Assembly (NCBI RefSeq): GCF_003315245.1
Contig: NZ_QNRT01000001.1
Location: 1,149,457-1,213,456 of the forward strand
Length of the DNA: 64,000 nucleotides
From: Arenicella xantha
GTDB taxonomy: Bacteria > Pseudomonadota > Gammaproteobacteria > Arenicellales > Arenicellaceae
Direction of reading: 5' to 3'
The notes under the pieces were generated by a model. That model was given only the letters and a program-made list of their open reading frames with translations, made no database searches and was not told where the DNA came from. Below are positions 1 through 8,656 of the stretch, in pieces. The translations under genes were made by a program, and so were the position numbers. Within the stretch, counting starts at the first letter, position 1. The number at the start of each line of letters is the position of its first letter.

Positions 1-175
1 TGCTGCCGGGCATGACTTCGTCAGATATGATCACGTCGAACCCACCATTACTGGCAATAAGAGCTTGTGCTTGCGCAGCTGATTCAGACGTATGAATATC
101 ATAATCCGAATCAAGCGCCGCACTCAATGCTCGTAAAACTCTCGGTTCATCATCAACCAATAAGACCTTAGCCAT
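1..175 (-). CDS. Response regulator, receiver domain (partial at window edge)
   Basis: Only the N-terminal 58 residues lie in the window; the gene continues past base 1. The translation begins MAKVLLVDDEPRVL. It has the paired acidic residues of a CheY-like receiver domain at positions 9-10 and the phospho-acceptor Asp in the motif ISDEVMPG. The output domain is out of view, so its action (DNA binding, cyclic-di-GMP turnover or other) is unknown. It lies 70 bases downstream of a sensor kinase on the same strand, so it is probably that kinase's partner and the third gene of a peroxidase-kinase-regulator operon. The receiver call is secure; the pairing is inferred from position. Confidence 0.85.
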   Translation of the reverse strand, partial: MAKVLLVDDEPRVLRALSAALDSDYDIHTSESAAQAQALIASNGGFDVIISDEVMPGS

Positions 176-245
176 ATCTCTCTCTTTTTATGTTTCGCTT
201 AAATTTTTTAAACAAACTGATTAGCTTAAACAAGCTTAATAAGGT

Positions 246-1979
246 TTAGTCGGCGACGGGAAACGATACCGTCACCGTGGTTCCAGTTCCAACCTCACTA
301 TCAAAGCGAATGCTACCTTGGTGAGACTGAATAATGCGATCCGCAATCGCTAAGCCCAAGCCAGTACCTTCACCTGCTTGCTTGGTGGTAAAGAACGGTT
401 CCACAATACGTTTTAATGACTCGGGGTCGATACCACGACCGTTGTCTTGGAATATAGCTTGAACCAAACCATTGCCAAATTTAGTCGTAACTTTAATTTC
501 ACCGGCATCGGCATCGGTAGCATGCGCCGCGTTACTAATGATATTAGTAAACACACGCACGAGCTGGTCCGGCACACCACTGATGTTAGGGAGTGGCGAA
601 CCTAGGTTAGTGGTAATGGTACGATTGGCGATGGTCGGCGTGCTGATTTTTAATGAATATTCAATACGTTCATTAATATCAACATTCTCGGTCGGCGCAT
701 CTGACTCATGACTAAAGCTGGTTAACGAAGCAACAATGCCTTTAATTTCTCGCAAGCCTTCTGAGGCATCGTCGAGCAGTAGATTCATGCTCTCGGGATT
801 ATGTTTATCACCCAGTTGTCGATACGCTGAAATTTGGTCTTTCAACATGCCACTTAGTGCTGATTTGTCGCGCTGTGGATCAGCTGCATAACTGGCTAAG
901 GCATCGACCTTAGATAACACTGGCATCAGTCCGCTAAATTTTGCTTTAATGGTTTCTAGGTTTGACAAGGTATAGCCCAACGGCGTATTCACCTCATGTG
1001 CAACGCCCGCTACTAGCTGCCCTAACGAAGCCATTTTCTCAGTTTGTTCGAGTTGCCGCTCTGATACCCGTAGCTCATCGTAGGCAACCTTAACCTCAGC
1101 CGTCTTAGCTTCTACCTCTCGATCAAGGTGTTTATAAAGATTACGTAAGCGGAAGAACAAAAAGCCTAGCAAACCCATCATTACTAGCACATAAGCGATG
1201 ATGTAATAACGCAGTACTTCGCGAGTATTATTATTGTCCAGCTGCCATAGATTCCAAGCATTTGAAATCTCTTCAACCTGCTGACTGCCATTTTTTGAAT
1301 TCAATAATTTACCAAGATATTGATCAGTTTTGGTTTTTGAATCTATCGCTGTCGCGACATGATTGGCAAACTCCAACACCTTGATTCCGACTGCTTCGGG
1401 CATGACCGCTTCAGTCGCTAAAATCTCATTCCGATAATCAATAACATCCGCAATTGGCTTTCGACTGCCCTGCCTAGTGAACTCAAGCATATCGATCACC
1501 ACCTGCTTATACAGGTCACTAACGTCTGTCAGTTCAGCTTGCTGAGCCGACTCCGTGAGCTGCGCTCCAACCAACGGAATATACGTCTCTGAGTTTCTCA
1601 ACACCGAGTTAGACGATTTAAAATCTTCGACTTGGTCGACTTTCACTTCTACCGATGTTTTGAAAGTATTAAACCGCTTCTCCAGTAAACTTCCGGAAAT
1701 CTTTGATTCGTTAAAATGGCTCTCAGACAGTTCTGACACAGCTCGCTCTAAGGCAACCGTACTGCGCACCAACATGTCGTAATTGGTATCAATGTTAGTC
1801 CGACTTCTGAGCGCTAGTTCATTGATATTAGAATCAAGCCCATCTAATTTAAGTAGCTGACTATTAACGTCTTGGTTAGTTAATACATCGTTGGGCAATC
1901 TCGATTCAACATAGAAGAGGCCTGCACCACCGGCGATGGCTATGAGAATGATCACAGCAAACAGTATTGAATTTTTCAT
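246..1979 (-). CDS. Membrane sensor histidine kinase with large periplasmic domain
   Basis: A 577-residue kinase expected to sense a signal at the inner membrane and phosphorylate a response regulator. Membrane segments at about 5-24 and 257-278 bracket a roughly 230-residue, mostly helical periplasmic domain; it could be a DAHL-type helical ligand-binding domain, but that is a guess. No HAMP domain is evident. A coiled coil (about 282-318) leads to the H-box with His328 in AGVAHEVNTPLG, then the N-box (IISNAAHA, Asn483), G1 (DNGRGID, from 512) and G2 (GEGTGLGLA, 536-544). All catalytic motifs are intact. The start codon overlaps the stop of the cytochrome c peroxidase gene in TAATG, so translation is coupled. 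A response regulator follows 70 bases downstream. Confidence 0.93.
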   Translation of the reverse strand: MKNSILFAVIILIAIAGGAGLFYVESRLPNDVLTNQDVNSQLLKLDGLDSNINELALRSRTNIDTNYDMLVRSTVALERAVSELSESHFNESKISGSLLEKRFNTFKTSVEVKVDQVEDFKSSNSVLRNSETYIPLVGAQLTESAQQAELTDVSDLYKQVVIDMLEFTRQGSRKPIADVIDYRNEILATEAVMPEAVGIKVLEFANHVATAIDSKTKTDQYLGKLLNSKNGSQQVEEISNAWNLWQLDNNNTREVLRYYIIAYVLVMMGLLGFLFFRLRNLYKHLDREVEAKTAEVKVAYDELRVSERQLEQTEKMASLGQLVAGVAHEVNTPLGYTLSNLETIKAKFSGLMPVLSKVDALASYAADPQRDKSALSGMLKDQISAYRQLGDKHNPESMNLLLDDASEGLREIKGIVASLTSFSHESDAPTENVDINERIEYSLKISTPTIANRTITTNLGSPLPNISGVPDQLVRVFTNIISNAAHATDADAGEIKVTTKFGNGLVQAIFQDNGRGIDPESLKRIVEPFFTTKQAGEGTGLGLAIADRIIQSHQGSIRFDSEVGTGTTVTVSFPVAD

Positions 1980-2950
1980 TATTGGCTAACTCCCTGGGGT
2001 TTCTCGCCCACCAGCGATTCTAAGAACGCAATAATTGCGTCTCGGTCTTCTGTCGGCACTCCACGCCCAAGCTGATACTTGATCATAATGTCGACGGCTT
2101 CTTGTATTGTTGCGACGGAACCATTGTGAAAGTAGGGCGCCGTTTTAGTTACTAAACGCAAGCTAGGAACTTTAAATACGCGCTTATCCCATTCATTATT
2201 TGTCACGGTGTAGCGCCCAAGGTCGTCGCTTAAGCTACCGTTCTGCATGCTAATATCTTCAAGCACACCAAACTTTTGAAACATATTGCCGCCAACGTTT
2301 GCGCCTTGATGACATGCTACACAACCGTATGATTTGAATAATTCGTAGCCCTTCAATTGTGTGGCGTTAATCGCGGCTGAGTCACCTCGCAGATAGCGAT
2401 CAAATGGTGCGTTCGGCGTGATCAGTGTTTTTTCAAATTCCGCGATCGCATCAACAATGAGTTCCTTCGAAATCGCTTGACCGTAAACCTCATGGAACTC
2501 CGATGAATACGACGGTCCATTCTGAAGCTTAGCGAGTGCGTCATCCCATGAGATCATGCCCATCTCCACCGGGTTAGTTACCGGCGACAAAGCTTGATGA
2601 CTAAGGTTATCAGCGCGACCATCCCAAAACTGTTTGAAATTGAACACGGTATTGAATACCGTCGGCGAATTTCGCTCGCCAAGCTGGCGTTTGATGCCTT
2701 CTGAAACATTACGCGTTTCAGCGCCCCATTTATCGAGGTCGTGGCAACTGGCACATGAAATTGTTCCGTCTGCCGATAAGCGCGTATCGAAAAAGAGTTT
2801 TTTACCGATTGCCGCCTTAGCCTCATCGACATCAACCGCGGTAGGAAGCGGCAGTATCGGTTCACTCGACTGTGCAATCGTTGAGTAGCACGCTACCAAT
2901 AGCAACAGCCAAACAGCGCGCAAAAGTTTGTTTTCAATACATTTAAGCAT
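1979..2950 (-). CDS. Di-heme cytochrome c peroxidase (CcpA/MauG family)
   Basis: A 323-residue exported c-type cytochrome predicted to reduce hydrogen peroxide with electrons from periplasmic cytochromes or quinol-linked donors. Two heme-attachment motifs are visible: CASCH (Cys66, Cys69, His70) and CVACH (Cys210, Cys213, His214). Family landmarks include the NPVEM segment near Met130 and APYFHNGS with His275. The N-terminus is a hydrophobic export segment whose end, LLVAC with Cys21, fits a lipobox, so the protein may be lipid-anchored. It is first in a minus-strand operon and overlaps the sensor kinase gene by one base. MauG-type cofactor-modifying enzymes share the fold, but no typical substrate gene is adjacent, so peroxidase is the better call. 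Confidence 0.92.
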   Translation of the reverse strand: MLKCIENKLLRAVWLLLLVACYSTIAQSSEPILPLPTAVDVDEAKAAIGKKLFFDTRLSADGTISCASCHDLDKWGAETRNVSEGIKRQLGERNSPTVFNTVFNFKQFWDGRADNLSHQALSPVTNPVEMGMISWDDALAKLQNGPSYSSEFHEVYGQAISKELIVDAIAEFEKTLITPNAPFDRYLRGDSAAINATQLKGYELFKSYGCVACHQGANVGGNMFQKFGVLEDISMQNGSLSDDLGRYTVTNNEWDKRVFKVPSLRLVTKTAPYFHNGSVATIQEAVDIMIKYQLGRGVPTEDRDAIIAFLESLVGEKPQGVSQ

Positions 2951-3348
2951 TTGTATCCCTATTATGTTTACATTAGTCGAAGGTCATTCATCGCTAGAAA
3001 AAAGTCTATACTCAGGGCTGTAATGCGCCCGCTTCGTCACCATGCATTGGAGAGGTATGCGGATAGTGAGATTTCTAGCTTAAAGTTGACAATAGGTCTA
3101 GTTCTAATAGCGCGAGTCTATATAAGCGCCTGTACGCGGTATATACGTAGATATACCAATATGACAGTTGTTTACACACTTTAAGTCGCTTTGACCACCA
3201 TTGTTAGTCACATGACTAGAATCATTGGTGAGCGCCGCTAAGCAAAGACCGAGTTTTGCTGCGCACTTTCAAACAACACGCCAATGCCCTAACGATTCAC
3301 ACAGAACGAGCAGCCATTGATGCGACTGGAGCGCGGCTATTATCAGTC

Positions 3349-3357
3349 TGATATGAT
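3349..3357 (+). promoter_or_regulatory. Putative extended -10 promoter of cls
   Basis: TG-A-TATGAT forms an extended -10 element (TGn followed by 5/6 match to TATAAT). The predicted start is near 3364, giving a leader of about 65 bases before the cls ATG. No good -35 is seen, which is usual for extended -10 promoters. Confidence 0.45.
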
Positions 3358-3359
3358 GA

Positions 3360-3379
3360 CCGTTTAAGAGCTTTAACGG
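3360..3379. promoter_or_regulatory. Imperfect 20-base dyad over the cls start point
   Basis: CCGTT at the left end and AACGG at the right end flank a near-symmetric AT-rich core; 16 of 20 positions match the reverse complement. It spans the predicted transcription start of cls, where a repressor could act. The regulator is unknown. Confidence 0.3.
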
Positions 3380-3429
3380 CCACACATGCCCACCACTTTC
3401 GACCAGCTAACTCGGAGTCAGTAACGCCA

Positions 3430-4884
3430 ATGGATATCTATGTCTTGGCAGGTTTCCTTGTACACTTCGGTGCGGCGATTTGGGCAATTTATCACAATCT
3501 ATTATTTAAACGTGATACGCGGGCGGCACTCAGCTGGATTATGATTTGCCTGTTGGTGCCGTATCTGGGGCCACTCACTTACTACCTATTTGGCATCAAT
3601 CGTATTCAACGCAGAGCGCAGGGTCTTAAGCGCGGCTTGTTAGCCGTAGCCTATGAAATAGCCGATCACAAGCCAGCAAAACACACACCTAAGGCACTCG
3701 CAGGTTCTCACTCAAGCATCACTGCCGGAGCCACACCCTATAACACTAACTTAGCTCGCATTGGTTACACAGTGTCCGGCCGCAGCTTGGTCAACGGCAA
3801 CCAAGTTAGTGCACTGCACAATGGAGATGCGGTGTATCCAGCGATGCTACTGGCGATTGAAAAAGCAACTAAGTGTGTGTACCTGACCAGCTATATTTTT
3901 AAGAGTGATCGAATCGGCAAACGCTTTATTGAAGCATTGAGCGCTGCCAGCGAACGTGGAGTCGACGTCAAAGTAATCGTTGACGGTGTAGGCAACCTGT
4001 ATTCGTTTCGACGCAGCACCACGCTGTTGCGAAACAAAGGACTAAAAGTGGTTCAGTTTTTACCGCCGACTTTGATTCCACCGAGCGCGCATATCAATCT
4101 ACGCAATCACCGCAAGATTCTGACAGTAGATAACACGCATGCCTTTATTGGTGGCATGAATATCAGTGACGACAATTTGGATTACCCCAAACGACTACGC
4201 TCGGTGACCGATATGCATTTTGAGGTATCTGGCCCAGTAGTTGATCAACTCACCAGCCTATTTAACTATGATTGGCATTATGCCCACGGTCACGATACGG
4301 CTACTGTCGATTGCGCTATATCGCCTAACACCGGTGACATGGCGTGTCGGCTTATTCCAGATGGCCCTGATGAATCGTTAGATGCCTTGGCCGTTACCAT
4401 ACAAACCGTGATCAGTTCCGCCACCGAACGGGTCGCCATTATGACCCCGTATTTTCTGCCTTCGCGAGAAATGTTGTCGGCAATACAATCAGCAGCAATT
4501 CGCGGCGTAACAGTGCAAATAGTGCTACCTCTAGAAAACAATTTATTTTACATGCATTGGGCAAATCGAAACTTGCTCGCCGAATTGCTCAATTGGGACG
4601 TGAAAATTTACTATCAACCGTCGCCATTTTGCCATACCAAATTACTCTGTGTTGACCGCAGCTATAGCTTGATTGGATCAGCGAATTTAGACCAACGCAG
4701 CTTGCGCTTGAACTTCGAACTCGGTTTAGAGGTTTTCTCTGAGAGCCTAAATGCGCAGCTGGTTGATCACGTGCACGAGGTGATTCAACGCAGTACCGAA
4801 GTCACTTATCAACAATTGGCATCGCGCTCGGTGCTAGTGCGCTTGCGCGACTCACTGGTGTCAATGATGTCGCCTTACCTCTAG
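3430..4884 (+). CDS. cls: Cardiolipin synthase (phospholipase D family)
   Basis: A 484-residue inner-membrane enzyme predicted to condense two phosphatidylglycerol molecules, or phosphatidylglycerol with another phospholipid, into cardiolipin. Two N-terminal transmembrane helices (about 4-25 and 33-54, the PLDc_N module) are followed by two phospholipase D domains. Both HKD motifs are complete: His227-x-Lys229-x4-Asp234 (HRKILTVD) and His402-x-Lys404-x4-Asp409 (HTKLLCVD), each followed by the family GGMN or GSANLDQRS segment. Length matches ClsA-type enzymes. GGAG about 11 bases before the ATG may be the ribosome site. It is monocistronic and converges on the DUF3089 gene. Confidence 0.93.
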   Translation: MDIYVLAGFLVHFGAAIWAIYHNLLFKRDTRAALSWIMICLLVPYLGPLTYYLFGINRIQRRAQGLKRGLLAVAYEIADHKPAKHTPKALAGSHSSITAGATPYNTNLARIGYTVSGRSLVNGNQVSALHNGDAVYPAMLLAIEKATKCVYLTSYIFKSDRIGKRFIEALSAASERGVDVKVIVDGVGNLYSFRRSTTLLRNKGLKVVQFLPPTLIPPSAHINLRNHRKILTVDNTHAFIGGMNISDDNLDYPKRLRSVTDMHFEVSGPVVDQLTSLFNYDWHYAHGHDTATVDCAISPNTGDMACRLIPDGPDESLDALAVTIQTVISSATERVAIMTPYFLPSREMLSAIQSAAIRGVTVQIVLPLENNLFYMHWANRNLLAELLNWDVKIYYQPSPFCHTKLLCVDRSYSLIGSANLDQRSLRLNFELGLEVFSESLNAQLVDHVHEVIQRSTEVTYQQLASRSVLVRLRDSLVSMMSPYL

Positions 4885-4907
4885 CGCGGTTAATAGACCG
4901 CCCTCGA

Positions 4908-6113
4908 CTATTCGCTGATAGCCGATACCGCAACACTCGCGCTCTGCATATAAGCCTGCACGCGATCCGCGGCATTTTGCCGAATATTCATATGAAACAG
5001 AGTCCAATCGTTCGGATGTAGGCTACGGTCCTCACCAGCACCGCGATTATCGAACGGCGAACCGAGCTGCGGATCCACCATTAGGGAGCCATCTTGATGA
5101 CAACGAGCGGACGTATAGCCAACCATCGGGGCACCGATAGTGGTGTACTTAAACCCTGGGTTTTGGTTTTTTAAAAGTTCAGGAATAGCGTCTTTCCATT
5201 GCATCGGCACGGCACCGAGGTTAGCTTGCTTCGGAACTTTTTGTTGATCAACTTTCCAACTTAGAGGGTTCACACATAACGTTCTAGGTCGGTTAGCCCA
5301 TTCCCATCCACTCGGATACCAATAAGGTAAGACGCCGTCTGGGTCGCGGCCGGTGCCTTCTACATCATAGGTGTCATAGGTCACTAAACACCCGGTCATA
5401 CCAGCCTCAGTGCATAAAGGAATATTAGGGATCGTGACGGTTAGCGCATCGCTGGGAATCCAATAACCGATTAGATATGCGGCGACCATGCTCTTTCGCA
5501 GCGCTTTGCCATCAACATGATTCGCCAGCAACCTTAAAGAGTGCAGCGTGCCTTGACTATGACTGGCCAGGATAAACGGTCGTGCTGGATCCCGATGTTT
5601 CAAAAAATAGAGAAATGCTTGCTCCACATCTTGATACGCCAAATCCAGCGCTTGAATAGCGGCTGGTGAGCCGGTTTTAATAAAGGCAGCTAGGTGTGCC
5701 TGACGGTAGCGTGGCGCATACACGCGACAACACGAACTGAACGTACTCGCCACTGTTGCCAACACATGCTCAGTCCCTTGCTCGGCAAACTCGTTAGTCG
5801 ACATCGCTGAATTCCAAGAGCCACCACTAAAATACGTGGTCGGCTGTACAAAAAACACGTCAACCGGTGCCTGCTCTGGCACGATGGTAGTAACCCCGTC
5901 TGGTGCGAGGTCGGCACTGTCGTTGACACCCGGATGCGCGCTCCAGAACGCTAGCTGACTATAGTCAGGTGCCGCTGGTACTTGCTCTATCGAAAAATCG
6001 ACTGGCGGATTGATGTACCACGCAATAATCTGCTTATGAAAGGCAAGCAAGCCACCGATGAGTAGAACAGCAACCAGCACCGCTCGTTTAATAGGCGAGT
6101 TTTTAAACAGCAT
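4908..6113 (-). CDS. DUF3089 family alpha/beta hydrolase-like protein
   Basis: A 401-residue protein with an N-terminal signal anchor (about 8-25). The family hallmark VDVFFVQPTTYF (about 84-95) and the following SGGSWN identify DUF3089. A serine-hydrolase nucleophile elbow, ASHSQGT, is at 183-189 with Ser186 as candidate nucleophile. The family adopts an alpha/beta hydrolase fold; some members are annotated as lysophospholipase- or tannase-like, but no substrate is established. It is probably membrane-tethered facing the periplasm. It stands alone, converging on cls 23 bases away with no clear terminator between. The family call is good; the function is open. Confidence 0.8.
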   Translation of the reverse strand: MLFKNSPIKRAVLVAVLLIGGLLAFHKQIIAWYINPPVDFSIEQVPAAPDYSQLAFWSAHPGVNDSADLAPDGVTTIVPEQAPVDVFFVQPTTYFSGGSWNSAMSTNEFAEQGTEHVLATVASTFSSCCRVYAPRYRQAHLAAFIKTGSPAAIQALDLAYQDVEQAFLYFLKHRDPARPFILASHSQGTLHSLRLLANHVDGKALRKSMVAAYLIGYWIPSDALTVTIPNIPLCTEAGMTGCLVTYDTYDVEGTGRDPDGVLPYWYPSGWEWANRPRTLCVNPLSWKVDQQKVPKQANLGAVPMQWKDAIPELLKNQNPGFKYTTIGAPMVGYTSARCHQDGSLMVDPQLGSPFDNRGAGEDRSLHPNDWTLFHMNIRQNAADRVQAYMQSASVAVSAISE

Positions 6114-6189
6114 ATAAGAGAGAGACCAAGCAGAGAATTATTTTATCCCAAGAAACTACTCATTTTTGTTCAATCAAACAAGCCTAAAT

Positions 6190-8490
6190 CTATAGCTCGT
6201 CTTCCGCGACCACCACCAAACAATCTTCCGCGACCAGCGTAAACACTTTGTCTTTAAGCGGGATCAACTCGACACCACTATTGGCAGCTTGATCACTCTC
6301 AAGCGCCTTAATTTTGACGCCAAAACAAACCTCTTCACGGTTCTGTGCGGCCGCAATTAAATCGGCAAAACTAAGCTCAACTGGAAATGAATCAAAATAC
6401 AACGACAGCGGCTTAAGGTAGATCTCTGAACCGTCTTCTTGAAAAATATCATCGTAAACATCCTTGATGTGCCGACTTTCAGATATTTGCGCCATGATCA
6501 TACTAACCAGTCGATTCGATATGATCATATCTTTGACGCCGGCTTTAGCGATCAACTCATAGTTTTGTGATTCCAGCACTTCGGTGATTAATTTGGTTTC
6601 ACCATGCGATGGTTCCAAGCTCTGAAAAATACTTCGCAGTAACAGCAAGGTGACAATATTTTCTGAATCCACTTGTTGCGTATCTTTGTCTTCGCGAGCA
6701 CTGGCCAAAATAATGATATTGCCGTACCGGCTGGGCTGTAAGTCGAGCAACGATGCGCGATCAAGCGGATTAATATCAATCAAATTTATTTTAATGTTTT
6801 CAATATCTTGATCGATGCGCGCCAGTTCGTCTTGCTCGCTCTGACTGGCTTGATAAATCACCACGTCAATCTCGCTACCCTCTTGCACATAGTCGGAAAA
6901 TTCTCTGAGGATAGTTTCGGATTTGTGGTTCCAACCAACAATCAGCTCTCGCTCTGTACCTTGTTCTGCGCGCGTATTAAGTGCTGGAAACTGATTCGGT
7001 AGCGCAACCGGTGTGGCCTGGAAATCAATCGTTGAATCGTCATCCGCAACAATGAGGACTTCATCGTCGCTCTGCATTTGATAATCAACCGGTGGGTTAA
7101 TCAGCAACTCACCGCTGGCATGTCTTACCCCAATCGGCACACCGTCAGGAAAATTGAACGCCAGCTTACCGAAACGCTCACCGCGCCAGTCGGTGCCATA
7201 GAAATACATTTCGCAGCCATCAAACGATAAGATTTCGTTGTAGACCACCGACAAACCGACTGATCGAGATGTTTGCACTAACAACTTAGCTAAAATATTG
7301 GCTGTATCTAACGTGACTACATAGTCTGGGAAGGTGTTTTCGATGATGTCTCGATAAGTATCGTTATACACTTCCGCAACGATTGCATAGTCGTCTTTAT
7401 CGACACTTCGCGTGGTGGCAGCCAACACAGTTTGAATGACCATTGCATCACTGGCGGTCTTGGCGGCATCGGTATCGGTATCCGCGCAGCCGGCCAAAAC
7501 AATCACCGACTTAGCTGATTCTATCGACACCATGTCTAAGTTCACCAGAATGGTGCCTTTGCCGGAGCGTGTCACCACTCGGGTACTTTTTGTATTCGGC
7601 ATTCGCAACCGAAGCACATCATCAATCTCTTGTTTGTCTCGGTCAGCTAGAATAACTACCGCAGCATCGTTTTCGCTTTCGTTAGCCCATACCAATTCAC
7701 GCAATATCTCGATAACGCGCTGCTCGTCCCAGCCAATAATCAATGTATGATCGTCTTCGATCACCTTAGAGCGGCCACGCTTTAGCTCGGCTAATTTCTG
7801 ATCTAAGCCAGTGGTGATCACTGCCACCAAAGCTGACAACATAATGACCCCAGCCAAGCCCGCAATAATGGCGAAAAATTTGTACCAAGCGGATGACAGA
7901 ATGTCCTGCGCCATATTACCGGGATCGGTCAGTTGCAGGAAAGTCACATAGAGGTTGCCAAAGAAATCCAAAGATTCATATTGTTGGGCAATACCCGGAC
8001 TGAGCATATGCAACAAACCACGCAAACCGGCAACCACCAAAAACAGTGCGACAAACACAAACAATAGAGCCTTGAACGACGACGTACTGCCTTTTGCCAT
8101 AAAGGTGTCGAAGCGATACTGCAACTTATTCTTGAGTGACACAGCGCCAACAGTATCGGCGTCCCGAGCAAAGTCCATCGACCGATCCACCACTTGCTCA
8201 ACGGCTTCAGGTTCGGTTTGATAGCTCTCGGTTTGATCGGGTATTAGCTCTTCAACATGCTCGAGTATTTCGATGTCAGCTTCCGCACCGATTTTCTCTA
8301 ATTGACCTTTAACGTGATTAGCTCGGTTCGGATTAGTGGTCCGCGAGACGATGACCGGCTCACCACTGAGTAGCACCTCAGTATAAGACTCATCTTTTTT
8401 CAAGGCTCGAGCAAGCTTACTCGCCACCGCTTGCGGATCGGCTCCGGGCTTGGTCTTGCCTGAGAAAATCACATGATATCGCTGACCCAT
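6190..8490 (-). CDS. CASTOR/POLLUX-type RCK ion channel with extra N-terminal domain
   Basis: A 766-residue membrane protein. Residues 1-75 form a small soluble domain beginning RYHVIFSGKTKPGAD. I recognise this type of domain from the N-termini of unrelated bacterial membrane proteins (a '...FSG...PG' alpha/beta module), but not its function. A linker leads to two membrane helices (about 139-161 and 203-227) around a pore loop whose filter region reads LTDPGNM (187-193), not TVGYG. Two RCK/TrkA-N-like domains follow, the first from about 248 (HTLIIGWDEQRV) and the second near 530 (ELIVGWNHKSE). This architecture matches bacterial homologues of plant CASTOR/POLLUX channels. GGGAG five bases before the ATG supports the start. 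It has no operon partner. The ion selectivity is unknown. Confidence 0.82.
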   Translation of the reverse strand: MGQRYHVIFSGKTKPGADPQAVASKLARALKKDESYTEVLLSGEPVIVSRTTNPNRANHVKGQLEKIGAEADIEILEHVEELIPDQTESYQTEPEAVEQVVDRSMDFARDADTVGAVSLKNKLQYRFDTFMAKGSTSSFKALLFVFVALFLVVAGLRGLLHMLSPGIAQQYESLDFFGNLYVTFLQLTDPGNMAQDILSSAWYKFFAIIAGLAGVIMLSALVAVITTGLDQKLAELKRGRSKVIEDDHTLIIGWDEQRVIEILRELVWANESENDAAVVILADRDKQEIDDVLRLRMPNTKSTRVVTRSGKGTILVNLDMVSIESAKSVIVLAGCADTDTDAAKTASDAMVIQTVLAATTRSVDKDDYAIVAEVYNDTYRDIIENTFPDYVVTLDTANILAKLLVQTSRSVGLSVVYNEILSFDGCEMYFYGTDWRGERFGKLAFNFPDGVPIGVRHASGELLINPPVDYQMQSDDEVLIVADDDSTIDFQATPVALPNQFPALNTRAEQGTERELIVGWNHKSETILREFSDYVQEGSEIDVVIYQASQSEQDELARIDQDIENIKINLIDINPLDRASLLDLQPSRYGNIIILASAREDKDTQQVDSENIVTLLLLRSIFQSLEPSHGETKLITEVLESQNYELIAKAGVKDMIISNRLVSMIMAQISESRHIKDVYDDIFQEDGSEIYLKPLSLYFDSFPVELSFADLIAAAQNREEVCFGVKIKALESDQAANSGVELIPLKDKVFTLVAEDCLVVVAEDEL

Positions 8491-8656
8491 CTTAACTCCC
8501 TGAAATGCGGCCGAACCCGCTTAACTTATTTAATACTCTTGGTGCGGCTCATGGTAGTGAATACACCTCAAATACTCAACATCTGGCTACTATTTTATTT
8601 ATCAGTCGAATAGTCCTTCTAGCTCATGACCTAAACGTCTGCTTGAGTCTCTCTAG

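Larger units (their letters stand above)
2951..3429. other. Intergenic region between divergent ccp operon and cls
   Basis: This 479-base stretch separates the divergently transcribed peroxidase operon and cardiolipin synthase gene. It must hold both promoters. I recognise a likely cls promoter and a dyad near 3349-3379 (listed separately). A 77-codon open frame at 2951-3184 has no family resemblance and an unlikely composition, so I do not call it. No tRNA, structured RNA or repeat was recognised. Confidence 0.6.

Noticed and set aside
3084-3130. TTGACA in the cls/ccp intergenic region as a promoter
   Set aside because: A perfect -35 hexamer is present, but no acceptable -10 lies 16-18 bases downstream on the plus strand.
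2951-3184. 77-codon open frame upstream of cytochrome c peroxidase
   Set aside because: It has no ribosome site, no family resemblance and an atypical composition rich in Arg, Tyr and Ile; it occupies the promoter region of the divergent genes.
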